Positions 1 through 6,631 of a DNA stretch of 10,380 bases are shown here, piece after piece; positions within the stretch are counted from its first letter, which is position 1; every line of letters begins with the position of its first letter. The DNA comes from CAYLPT01 sp964385645 (GTDB lineage Bacteria; Armatimonadota; Hebobacteria; Hebobacterales; Hebobacteraceae). The translations under genes and the position numbers were made by a program. The DNA is taken from the NCBI GenBank assembly GCA_964385645.1, contig CAYLPT010000120.1, forward strand, positions 1-10,380. Reading direction: 5' to 3'. The notes beneath the pieces are model-generated. The model did not search any database and was not told where the DNA came from. It was given only the letters and a program-made list of their open reading frames with translations.

Positions 1-463
1 GGCCCGCCCGGCGCAGCTCCTCCACCTGCCCCGCGCACATCCGTCCGGCGACCTTGATCAGCGTCGCCAGAGCCCCCTCGCCCCCCTGCTCGTGCAGCCA
101 CCCCAGCGCGCGGGCGATCAGGTAGTCGCCCAGCAGCACCGACACCTGGTTGCCCCAGGTCGCGTTCGCCGAGCGCCGCCCCCGCCGCGCGCGAGCGCCG
201 TCCACCACGTCGTCGTGCACCAACGACGCGGTGTGCACGACCTCCACGACGCCGGCCAGCGCGATGCTGCCCGGCCCCGCGCCCCCCGCGCACTCAGCCG
301 ACAGCAGCAGGAGGCTCGGCCGCAGCCGCTTCCCCCTCCCCGACAGCGCCCGCCGCGCCGCGCGGGACAAGAACGCGCTCTCGCTGGTGACGATGCGCCC
401 CAGGCCGGCCTCGACCTCGGCCAGCATATCCGCCAGCGCGGGATGTAGGCGTGTGAACTCCAT
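1..463 (-). CDS. Long-chain polyprenyl diphosphate synthase (N-terminal part)
   Basis: Trans-isoprenyl diphosphate synthase, which condenses isopentenyl diphosphate onto an allylic primer to make the C30-C50 side chain of a respiratory quinone. The first 154 residues are visible; the rest lies beyond the left edge. Seen: the substrate-binding GRGKRLRP stretch (about 42-49), the first aspartate-rich motif DDVVD (84-88) preceded by HTASLVH, the RARRG basic pair after it, and LLGDYLIARA (110-119). The second Asp-rich motif is off the window. Small residues just before DDVVD and the lack of an insertion in that motif fit the long-chain (IspB/HepT-like) class rather than FPP synthase. The frame has no competing upstream ATG, and ATG at 463-461 lies about 18 nt below a consensus promoter, so a very short leader is likely. 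It follows galU on the same strand but probably has its own promoter. Chain length and quinone type cannot be told. Confidence 0.93.
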   Translation of the reverse strand, partial: MEFTRLHPALADMLAEVEAGLGRIVTSESAFLSRAARRALSGRGKRLRPSLLLLSAECAGGAGPGSIALAGVVEVVHTASLVHDDVVDGARARRGRRSANATWGNQVSVLLGDYLIARALGWLHEQGGEGALATLIKVAGRMCAGQVEELRRAG

Positions 464-487
464 CTGGTCGCTCGACCACCCCGATGG

Positions 488-516
488 ATTATAGGCCGAG
501 CCAGGGCGGGTGTCAA
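488..516 (-). promoter_or_regulatory. Consensus sigma-70-type promoter for the polyprenyl synthase gene
   Basis: On the minus strand, TTGACA (516-511) is followed by exactly 17 bp and then TATAAT (493-488): both hexamers match consensus 6/6 with ideal spacing. Transcription would start near 481, giving a leader of about 18 nt before the ATG at 463. This A/T-rich island stands out in a very GC-rich background and lies in the only gap between galU and the synthase gene. There is no extended -10 TG. Strength and use are inferred. Confidence 0.85.
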
Positions 517-524
517 ACCCGCCC
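504..524. repeat. 8-bp inverted repeat around the -35 box, after galU stop
   Basis: GGGCGGGT (504-511) and ACCCGCCC (517-524) are perfect complements with a 5-nt loop. On the minus strand the loop plus one stem base is the TTGACA -35 hexamer. The hairpin begins 10 bp after the galU stop. As RNA it could slow or end galU transcription, although no T-run follows, so it is not a standard intrinsic terminator. As DNA it could be an operator covering the -35 box. Both roles are inference. Confidence 0.6.
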
Positions 525-534
525 CCGGGCGCGC

Positions 535-1392
535 TCACTCCAGCCGGCGCAGGTGCGACCGGAGCGCGGGGCCGTGCTCGGGGTCGGCCAGGCTCACCTC
601 CAGGAAGGCCTGGAAGTAGCTCAGGAAGCTGCCGATGTCCAGCCGCCGCTCGCCCTCGCGCAGCCGCACGCACATGATCTCCCGCCCCTCTCGCAGCAGG
701 ATGCGAAGCGCATCGGTCAGCCAGAGCTCGCCCCCGACGCCGGGCTGGGTGCGCCGGATGGCGTCGAAGATGGCCGGCTCCAGGATGTAGCGACCGGCGG
801 CCGAGAGGTTGCTAGGCGCCTTGTCGGGCGCGGGCTTCTCGACGATGTCGCGGATGGCGAACACCGCCCCGGCCTCGCCCTCCGGCGCGACCACCCCATA
901 GCGGCCGAGCGCCTCCTGGGCCACCTCCTCCACCGCGATGGTGGCCGCCGGACGGTGCTTCAGGTGGGCGGCGATCATGCGGGTGAGCACCGGCTCCCGG
1001 GCGCGGGACAGCACGATCGAGTCCCCGAGGGCGACGACGAAGGGCTGCCCCGCGGCGAAGGGCTCCGCGATGCTGATGGCATCGGCCAGCCCCCGCGGCT
1101 GGCTCTGGCGGGCGTGGAAGAAGCGCAGCTCCATCCAGGGCTCGACGCACTCCTCATTGGTCGCCAGATCGCGGTCAAGGTGGTCCTCGATAGCGCGCTT
1201 GCCCCGGCCCGAGATGAGCAGCACCTCCCGCAGCCCCGCGCCGGCGAGCTCCTCGACGACGTGCTGGATGGCGGGCTTGCGGCCCACCGGCAGCATCTCC
1301 TTGGGCTGGGACCGGGTAGCCGGCAGCAGCCGGGTGCCGCGGCCCGCGGCAGGGACGACGGCCTTCGTGATCCTGATGTGCTCGGCGCTCAT
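535..1392 (-). CDS. galU: GalU-type UTP:sugar-1-phosphate uridylyltransferase
   Basis: Forms UDP-sugar and pyrophosphate from UTP and a sugar 1-phosphate, classically glucose 1-phosphate. The 285 residues are close to the usual length of about 290. Seen: nucleotide-binding AVVPAAGRGTRLLPATRSQPKEM (residues 11-33), the GalU hallmark SGRGKRAIEDH (61-71), the metal aspartate in ALGDSIV (121-127), GRYGVVAPEG (163-172), VEKPAPDKAPSNL (184-196), GRYIL (200-204), GGELWLTDALR (220-230) and the C-terminal LDIGS (251-255). The frame continues upstream, but homology begins at ATG 1392, which has a purine-rich AGGGGG seven bases upstream. It sits 11 bp after the glucuronokinase-like gene and is surely cotranscribed with it. 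That pairing raises the possibility that glucuronate 1-phosphate, and not only glucose 1-phosphate, is a substrate (inference). The family assignment is firm; substrate range is not readable from sequence. Confidence 0.93.
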   Translation of the reverse strand: MSAEHIRITKAVVPAAGRGTRLLPATRSQPKEMLPVGRKPAIQHVVEELAGAGLREVLLISGRGKRAIEDHLDRDLATNEECVEPWMELRFFHARQSQPRGLADAISIAEPFAAGQPFVVALGDSIVLSRAREPVLTRMIAAHLKHRPAATIAVEEVAQEALGRYGVVAPEGEAGAVFAIRDIVEKPAPDKAPSNLSAAGRYILEPAIFDAIRRTQPGVGGELWLTDALRILLREGREIMCVRLREGERRLDIGSFLSYFQAFLEVSLADPEHGPALRSHLRRLE

Positions 1393-1399
1393 GCCACGG

Positions 1400-1406
1400 C
1401 CCCCTA
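1400..1406 (-). promoter_or_regulatory. galU ribosome binding site overlapping the upstream stop codon
   Basis: The kinase stop TAG (1406-1404) runs directly into GGGG, making TAGGGGG on the minus strand, 7 nt before the galU ATG at 1392. This supports that ATG over the longer open frame and suggests translational coupling of kinase and pyrophosphorylase. Confidence 0.65.
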
Positions 1407-2411
1407 GGTCGCGCGCACCCGAATCCAACGGTAGCCTCGGGCCGCGTAGGCCTCCGCGAGCTTCTTCTCCCGGCCGGGCGGATGGAGCAGGACGAGCGCG
1501 GCCCCGCCCGAGCCCGGCAGCTTGGCGGGCAGGCCAAAGGCGCGCGCCGTCTCGACGAGGGCGAGGTTGTGCTCGCCCAGCGCCTCGTCGCCCGACAGCC
1601 TCCGGCGCAGGTCGAAGTTCCGGTCCATCAGCCGCCCTAGCTCGTCGAGGTCCCGCCGCCGGAGCGCCGCCAGGCCCGCCTCCGCGCACCGCGCGATGCC
1701 CCGGATGGCGGCCCGAACCTCCGGGTCGCCGGCCTCCCAGCGGTAGCGGATCTGGGAGTGCACCTGCCCCGACTCGCGGGCGCCGAGCTGGTTCTCGCCC
1801 AGATGCGCCAGGCCGAAGCGCGGCAGCGACCGAGAGCTGAGGCGCCTGTAGCGCGGCCTCTCTCCCGAGAAGTCCATATACGTCAGGCCCCCGTAGGCCT
1901 GCACCACCCGATCCTGCAGGCCGGCGGCGATGCCCAGCGCGTCGGTCTCCACGCTCAGCGCGAGCGCGGCCAGCTCCGCCGGCGGCAGGCGCCGCGCGGG
2001 CAGGCGGTGGAAGCGAGCCAGCGCGCGCAGGGCCGCGATGATCATGGCGCTCGAGCCACCCAGGCCGGACTGCCGGGGGATGTTGGTCTCATACTCGATG
2101 GTGAAGTTGGCGGCGCGCAGCGGCAGGCCGCGCTCCGCGCAGTACTCGGCGAAGCGCGTGCAGGCCGCCAGCAGCAGCCGATGCATCCCGTAGAAGCCGT
2201 GCCGCCGAACCGAGGTCACCAGATCGTCCAGATCGTCGAACTCGCGGCGGTCGAGCTCGGGGTGGAGGTGGAAGGTCAGCCGCGGGCTCTCCCACAGCCG
2301 CAGCTTCGCGCTGAAGTTCCGGATCAGGAACGCGATCACCCGGCCCCCGTACATGTCCGACGGGTTGCCCAGCAGCCCCGCCCGCGCGTGCACCTCAGTC
2401 TGTATGATCAC
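1404..2411 (-). CDS. Glucuronokinase-like GHMP kinase
   Basis: ATP-dependent sugar 1-kinase of the GHMP superfamily. By recalled sequence it resembles plant glucuronokinase (EC 2.7.1.43, glucuronate to glucuronate 1-phosphate) from end to end more than galactokinases or heptose kinases. With GTG 2411 as residue 1 (335 aa), it shows ARAGLLGNPSDMYGGR (9-24), the phosphate-binding loop NIPRQSGLGGSSA (110-122), GIAAGLQDRVVQAYGGL (160-176), MDFS (179-182), SGQVHS (214-219), NFDLRRRLSGDEALG (265-279) and the third GHMP motif KLPGSGGA (297-304). GTG 2411 is chosen because homology begins about eight residues later. The open frame extends 26 codons further up to 2489, but those look like non-family sequence. 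The gene heads a block with galU 11 bp downstream and is divergent from a glycosyltransferase gene. No signal peptide is seen, so it is probably cytosolic. Alternative: a GHMP kinase for another uronic or neutral sugar. Confidence 0.85.
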   Translation of the reverse strand: MIIQTEVHARAGLLGNPSDMYGGRVIAFLIRNFSAKLRLWESPRLTFHLHPELDRREFDDLDDLVTSVRRHGFYGMHRLLLAACTRFAEYCAERGLPLRAANFTIEYETNIPRQSGLGGSSAMIIAALRALARFHRLPARRLPPAELAALALSVETDALGIAAGLQDRVVQAYGGLTYMDFSGERPRYRRLSSRSLPRFGLAHLGENQLGARESGQVHSQIRYRWEAGDPEVRAAIRGIARCAEAGLAALRRRDLDELGRLMDRNFDLRRRLSGDEALGEHNLALVETARAFGLPAKLPGSGGAALVLLHPPGREKKLAEAYAARGYRWIRVRAT

Positions 2412-2454
2412 CGCCCGCTCGCTCGGCGCGCACGCGCGCGGCCCCGCGGTGGAA

Positions 2455-2467
2455 AGACACGGTGTCT
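2455..2467. repeat. Perfect 13-bp palindrome in the divergent intergenic region
   Basis: AGACAC-G-GTGTCT is a 6+1+6 perfect inverted repeat in the 184-bp space between the divergent kinase (start 2411) and glycosyltransferase (start 2596) genes. It lies 44 bp before the kinase start and is less GC-rich than its surroundings. Its position and symmetry suit a regulator operator acting on one or both genes. I could not find a convincing -35/-10 pair on either strand here, so the role is only suggested. Confidence 0.4.
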
Positions 2468-2582
2468 GCCCTACCGCCCCCGCCCGCACGCGACGCGGTC
2501 ATTGGCTGGTTCACTTCGGCGGCCCCGCGCCCCTCCCCTGCCGGCGGGAGGCGCCCGCGGCCGGCCCGCAGAACTGGGCCGC

Positions 2583-2587
2583 GGGAG
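2583..2587 (+). promoter_or_regulatory. Ribosome binding site deciding the glycosyltransferase start
   Basis: GGGAG lies 8 nt before GTG 2596, which is the last possible start before the glycosyltransferase homology. The open frame extends back to 2353, into the divergent kinase gene, with no comparable site. Confidence 0.6.
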
Positions 2588-2595
2588 AGCGACCG

Positions 2596-3474
2596 GTGAC
2601 GGAGACTGCCGCAGGCGGTCGCCTGGAGGTGTGCATTGTCTCATGGCGGGCGCGCGAGGTGCTGGGCGCGTGTCTGCGCTCGGTGCTCGCCCAGCCCGAG
2701 GTGGCCGGCGTTGTCGTGGTGGACAACGCCAGCGGCGACGGAACCCTAGAGCTGCTAGGCGCCGAGTTCCCCTCCGTCCGGGTGATCGCGAGCGCCCGCA
2801 ACCTCGGCTACGCGGCGGCGAACAACATCGCCATCCGCGCCACCGACTCGCCCTTCGTCCTCCTGCTCAACCCCGATACCGAGCTGCACGCGGGCGCGGC
2901 CGCCGCCCTGCTCGAGGCGCTGGAGGCCGACCCCCGCGCGGCCGCCGCCGCCCCGCAGCTCCGCTGGCCCGATGGGCGCATCCAGCCCTCCTGCCGCAGC
3001 TTCCCCGATCCAGCCGCCCTCGCCTGGGACGCGCTCGGGCTCGCCGCGCTGCTGCCGCGGAGCGAGCGCTTCGGCCGCTACCGCATGACTTACTGGGGTC
3101 ACGACACCCCGCGCGAGGTGGACCAGCCGATGGCCTCCGCGCTCTTGCTGCGGCGTTGCGCGCTCGACGAGGTTGGGCTCTTCGACGAGGGCTTCCCCCT
3201 TTACTTCAACGACGTGGACCTCTGCTTCCGGCTGCGCGAGGCCGGCTGGCGCATCATCTTCGAGCCCCGGGCCAGGGTGACCCACCACCACGGCCACAGC
3301 ACCCGGCAAGCCCGACCGGCGGCCGTGCTCGCCTCCCACCGCGGGCTGATTCGCTTCTACCGAAAGCACTGTCGAGGGCGGGTGAGCCCCCTCGCCTACG
3401 GCGCCGTCGTCGCCGCCGCCTGGCTCACACAGTGGCCCCGCGCGGCGGCCGCGTGGCTGCTGGGGCGAGGGTGA
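2596..3474 (+). CDS. Family 2 glycosyltransferase (rhamnosyltransferase-like)
   Basis: GT-A fold inverting glycosyltransferase that would move a sugar from a nucleotide donor to a growing cell-surface glycan or lipid-linked acceptor. The 292 residues show the nucleotide-binding strand EVCIVSW (11-17), VVVDNASGDGT (40-50), NLGYAAANN (69-77), the acidic metal region LLLNPDTEL (89-97), an acceptor-side segment SALLLRR (181-187), the GLFDEGFPLYFNDVDLCFR block (194-212, the ED/DVDL acid motif of the WbbL/RfbF-like group) and HHHGHS (230-235). Residues about 266-290 are hydrophobic and may attach the C-terminus to the membrane. The start is GTG 2596 with GGGAG upstream. It is the only plus-strand gene. 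It is divergent from the glucuronokinase-like gene and overlaps the methylase gene end by 50 bp. Donor and acceptor are unknown. A glucuronosyl role is tempting from the neighbours, but the family resemblance is to rhamnosyltransferases. Confidence 0.9.
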   Translation: MTETAAGGRLEVCIVSWRAREVLGACLRSVLAQPEVAGVVVVDNASGDGTLELLGAEFPSVRVIASARNLGYAAANNIAIRATDSPFVLLLNPDTELHAGAAAALLEALEADPRAAAAAPQLRWPDGRIQPSCRSFPDPAALAWDALGLAALLPRSERFGRYRMTYWGHDTPREVDQPMASALLLRRCALDEVGLFDEGFPLYFNDVDLCFRLREAGWRIIFEPRARVTHHHGHSTRQARPAAVLASHRGLIRFYRKHCRGRVSPLAYGAVVAAAWLTQWPRAAAAWLLGRG

Positions 3475-5350
3475 CGGCGGCCTCGATCTCCGCCGCCGCG
3501 CGGGCCGCAAGACCGTACGCCCGGCAGACCGCGCGGTCCATCTCCTCCAGCAGGGCGCGCCGGCGCGCCGGGCCGTTCTCATCCAGCAGCCGCGCGGCAC
3601 ACCCGGCCAGAGCCGGCCACGACACGCGCGGCGGCAGGGGCAGCAGCCTCAGCTTGCTCACCTTCACTTGCGCGAACGGCCGGCCAGCCTCTGGCGCTAC
3701 CGCGCGGTACAGCGCGGCCGCGGCGCGGGAGTTGAGGACCGCGGCCAGCGCCAGCAGGTCCCACTCCTCCGGCGCGGTGATCGCGATGACGCTGCGGCCG
3801 AACCACACGCCGCGGCGATCCAGCGTCGCCACAGGCCGGTCACCGGTCTGGCGCACCAGTAGCTTGGGCGCTCGCCGGTAGACCCTCTCCCGCACCGCTA
3901 CGCGCGCGCCCGGCGGCACGCGCGCCGGCCAGTCGCCGCGCAGCCAGGCCGAGGAGCCGATCTCGGTCAGCGCGCCGAAGTCCCGCCCGCGCGTGAGCGC
4001 GATGTCGCCAGGGCCCTGGCGTCGGCCTTCGTAGATGATGGCCCGGCCGGCCGCCGAGCTCGAGTAGTTCACCCCCACGTCGTGGAACACAAACCGCGCC
4101 TGCGCGCCCAGAGAGGTTAGATCGGCCTGAAGGCGTGTCAGCAGCGCCCGGAGCCACTCCGGGGGGACGACCAGGCTGTGGTGCGGCGCCGCGACTGGCG
4201 CGTCGCTGCGCGCGAGCGGCGCGGGGGCGGCGAGGGCCCCGGGCAAGGCCGCCCGCCGCACCCGCCGCAGGTCGCCGAAGGGGAACCGCGCGGGCGCGAT
4301 AGCCCGGTCGGCGAGGCATACCAGGGCCGCCGGGGCGACCGCTCCCGGGAACAGCCGGTCACCGAGCAGCGCGATCCGCAGCGGCCGGAAGCGCGCCAGC
4401 ACCGCCCGCCGGAGCGGTTCATAGCGGACCTGTGACAGAAGTGAATCGGGCACCAGCAGGCCAATAGCGCCGCCGTCGCGAGCCGCTTCTGCCGCCAGAT
4501 GCACGAAGAAGAGGCACGCGTCCCGCTGCCCGGCCAGCGGCGGCGGAATCCGCCCGGCGAGGCCTCCCAACGACACCTCCACGCCCCAGGGCGGGTTGCC
4601 GAGCACGATGTCGAAGCTCCGCGGGCTGGGCGGAGAGGCCAGCGCATCGGCCGCGGCGATGCGCCCTGCCGGCAGCCGGGCCGGGCGACCAGGGCATGAA
4701 GCGGCCAGCCATACCGCCAGCCGGCAGGCCTCGGCGGCCAGCGGGTCCCTCTCGATGGCGAACAGACAGCTCTCCGCGGCCGCGAGGCGGGCCTGCTCAG
4801 GCTGGCCGCCTACCGCTTCGACGATCGCCTCCAGCGCGGCCACCAGAAAGGCCCCCGCGCCTGCCGCCGGGTCGAGCACCCGGAGAGCGAGCGCCCCGCC
4901 TCCGCCCGCGCCTCGGCCCTCGAGCACCCCCCGGACCGCAGTGCGGGCAATCTCCTCCGCCAGCCACGCCGGGGTGTAGTAGCTCCCCGAGGCCCGCCGT
5001 CTCTCCCCACGCGCCAGCAGGTCTTCACACAGCCGGCCCAGGCAAGCCGCCGCCTCCCGCGGGCTGGGCTCGTCCCGGGCGGCGGCCAGCACTCGCGGCA
5101 GCGCACCCACGGCCAGCGCCGGCTCCAGGGACCACCTCACGTCACCGGGCCCCAGTGCTGCCTGCGCCTCCGCGAGCCGCTGCTGCAGCTCCGCGAAGGC
5201 GCCAGGGAGGGGGTCGGCCAGCGCGCGGTCAAGCGCTCCCGCGACGGTGGCAGGCAGCAGCTCCAGCCGCCGCGCCTCCACCAGCGCGCAAAGATGGAGC
5301 GCCACCCGCACCCCCGGGGCGGAGAACGGCCCTCGCGGGCGGCCAGGCAT
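3425..5350 (-). CDS. N6-adenine DNA methyltransferase (Eco57I/TaqI-type), no nuclease partner seen
   Basis: S-adenosylmethionine-dependent DNA adenine methylase, gamma-type order. In 641 residues: a helical N-terminal part (1-115) with no PD-(D/E)xK nuclease motif that I can see; SGSYYTPAWLAEEI (121-134, motif X); the SAM-binding loop VLDPAAGAGAFL (158-169, motif I); an acidic AIERDPLA (198-205, motif II); and the catalytic FDIVLGNPPWG (246-256, motif IV). The region from about 400 to 575 is like the TaqI C-terminal target-recognition domain, with KLLVRQTGDRPVATLD (496-511), VLNSRAAAALYR (538-549) and KVSKLRLLPLP (563-573). It starts 3 bp after the hflX stop with a poor Shine-Dalgarno, so it is probably coupled to hflX, and it ends inside the convergent glycosyltransferase gene. 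No restriction enzyme or specificity subunit is adjacent within the window. It could be an orphan regulatory methylase or one half of a split type IIG system. The frame is intact and the composition resembles its neighbours. Confidence 0.88.
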   Translation of the reverse strand: MPGRPRGPFSAPGVRVALHLCALVEARRLELLPATVAGALDRALADPLPGAFAELQQRLAEAQAALGPGDVRWSLEPALAVGALPRVLAAARDEPSPREAAACLGRLCEDLLARGERRRASGSYYTPAWLAEEIARTAVRGVLEGRGAGGGGALALRVLDPAAGAGAFLVAALEAIVEAVGGQPEQARLAAAESCLFAIERDPLAAEACRLAVWLAASCPGRPARLPAGRIAAADALASPPSPRSFDIVLGNPPWGVEVSLGGLAGRIPPPLAGQRDACLFFVHLAAEAARDGGAIGLLVPDSLLSQVRYEPLRRAVLARFRPLRIALLGDRLFPGAVAPAALVCLADRAIAPARFPFGDLRRVRRAALPGALAAPAPLARSDAPVAAPHHSLVVPPEWLRALLTRLQADLTSLGAQARFVFHDVGVNYSSSAAGRAIIYEGRRQGPGDIALTRGRDFGALTEIGSSAWLRGDWPARVPPGARVAVRERVYRRAPKLLVRQTGDRPVATLDRRGVWFGRSVIAITAPEEWDLLALAAVLNSRAAAALYRAVAPEAGRPFAQVKVSKLRLLPLPPRVSWPALAGCAARLLDENGPARRRALLEEMDRAVCRAYGLAARAAAEIEAAVTLAPAATRPPRGATV

Positions 5351-5353
5351 GGG

Positions 5354-6631
5354 TCAGTCCGCGTCGGCGGAGCGGCGCGAGGCGGCGCGCCGGAGCCGGC
5401 CCGCGAGGTCCTCCGGCACCCGCGCGTTCAGCGCGACTCCCTCCTTCGTGAACTCCTCGGCGAGCACCCGGCCCCGCTGATGGGCCTCATCCAACAGGTC
5501 CTGCGCGTCCCACGACAGAGTGACCTCGACCGGCAGCAGCTCCTGCTCGAGCCGCTCCCGCACCAGATCGAGCAGCTCGCGCAGCCCATCCCCGCGCAGC
5601 GCAGAGATCGCCACCCCGTGGGGCTCCCGCTGCACGCGCGCATCGAGCGCGGCCCGGTCGGCGACCGCGTCTATCTTGTTCAGGGCCATGACCGTGGGCC
5701 TGTCGGCGCACCCCAACTCGTGAAGCACGCGCCGGACGGTCGTGATCTGCTCCTCCATCTGTGGGTGGCTGGCATCCACGACGTGCACCAGGACGTCGGC
5801 CTGCGCCACCTCTTCGAGGGTGGCCCGGAAGGCGGCGACGAGCTGCGGCGGCAGGTTGCGAATGAAGCCCACGGTGTCCGCGAACAGCACCTGGCGGCCG
5901 CCAGGCAGCTCGACCCGGCGGATGGTGGGGTCGAGGGTGGCGAACAGGCGATCCTCAACGAGGACATCGGCGTCGGAGAGCGCGTTGAGCAGTGTGGACT
6001 TGCCCGCGTTCGTGTAGCCCACCAGCGCCGCCACCGGCGCCCCCGCCTCCTGTCGGCTCCGGCGCTCCAGCGCGCGCCGCTTGCCGATGCGCGCCACCTG
6101 CTTGCGCAGCACGCCGATGCGACGGCGGATGCGCGCCCGGTCCACCTCCAGCTTCGTCTCCCCGGGGCCCCGGGTGCCGATGCCGCCGCCCAACCGCGAT
6201 AGCTCCGTCCCTCGCCCGGTGAGCCGCGGCAGCAGGTAGCTGAGCTGCGCCAGCTCCACCTGCAGCTTCCCCTCCCTGCTACGGGCGCGCTGCGCGAAGA
6301 TGTCCAGGATCAGCCCTGAGCGGTCCAGCACGCCCAGGCCGGCCGCGTCCTCCAGGTTGCGCTGCTGCGTGGGGGTCAGGTCGCCGTCCACCAGCAGGAC
6401 ATCCGCACCCGCCTCACCCGCGATCTGGCGCACCTCCTGCGCCTTGCCCTTGCCCACGAAGTACACCGGGTCAGGCGCCTCCCGCTTCTGGGTTACCGTC
6501 CCCACGACTTCGACCCCCGCGGTGTCCGCGAGGAGCGCGAGCTCGGCGAGCGACGCCTGCCAGTCGGGGTCGGGCCCCTCGAGAGCGAGCAACAGCGCCC
6601 GCTGTCGCGCCTGCTCCGGGAGCGCGGTCAC
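5354..6631 (-). CDS. hflX: HflX-type ribosome-associated GTPase
   Basis: GTPase that binds the 50S subunit and splits stalled 70S ribosomes in stress. From GTG 6631 it is 425 residues, a normal length. Seen: an N-terminal HflX domain including YFVGKGKAQE (57-66) and DRSGLILDIFAQRA (103-116); the linker glycine-rich loop GGGIGTRGPGETKLE (148-162); G1 GYTNAGKST (205-213); G2 ATLDPT (231-236); G3 DTVGF (252-256); G4 NKID (318-321); G5 SAL (343-345); and a short C-terminal domain. GTG 6631 is chosen because it overlaps the aminotransferase stop as GTGA, and homology begins a few residues later. The longer frame running to 7075 lies wholly inside the aminotransferase gene. It is fifth of the six certain genes in the mutL-to-methylase run. 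In many bacteria hflX sits near miaA, so this neighbourhood is partly conventional. Confidence 0.95.
   Translation of the reverse strand: MTALPEQARQRALLLALEGPDPDWQASLAELALLADTAGVEVVGTVTQKREAPDPVYFVGKGKAQEVRQIAGEAGADVLLVDGDLTPTQQRNLEDAAGLGVLDRSGLILDIFAQRARSREGKLQVELAQLSYLLPRLTGRGTELSRLGGGIGTRGPGETKLEVDRARIRRRIGVLRKQVARIGKRRALERRSRQEAGAPVAALVGYTNAGKSTLLNALSDADVLVEDRLFATLDPTIRRVELPGGRQVLFADTVGFIRNLPPQLVAAFRATLEEVAQADVLVHVVDASHPQMEEQITTVRRVLHELGCADRPTVMALNKIDAVADRAALDARVQREPHGVAISALRGDGLRELLDLVRERLEQELLPVEVTLSWDAQDLLDEAHQRGRVLAEEFTKEGVALNARVPEDLAGRLRRAASRRSADAD

Noticed and set aside
484..1407. 300-codon plus-strand frame antisense to galU
   Set aside because: The minus-strand frame carries every GalU signature, and the antisense product has none and is His/Gln/Arg-rich as expected from reversed codons.
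2412..2595. Sigma-70 promoters for the divergent kinase and glycosyltransferase genes
   Set aside because: I looked for TTGACA/TATAAT-like pairs on both strands and found only weak single hexamers without proper spacing.
3434..3470. Bidirectional terminator at the convergent gene ends
   Set aside because: There is GC-rich partial symmetry around GCGGCCGC, but no clean long stem and no T-runs on either side.
1758..3881. Very long open frame on the plus strand (about 700 codons) across the kinase and glycosyltransferase genes
   Set aside because: Its product is a low-complexity Arg/Ala/Gly/Pro chain with no domain, and it lies antisense or out of frame to two genes with full family motifs. 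Long spurious frames are expected at this GC content.
3425..5350. Complete type IIG restriction-modification enzyme
   Set aside because: The 641 residues contain methylase and recognition parts, but no nuclease motif was seen in the N-terminal 115 residues, and type IIG proteins are usually much longer.
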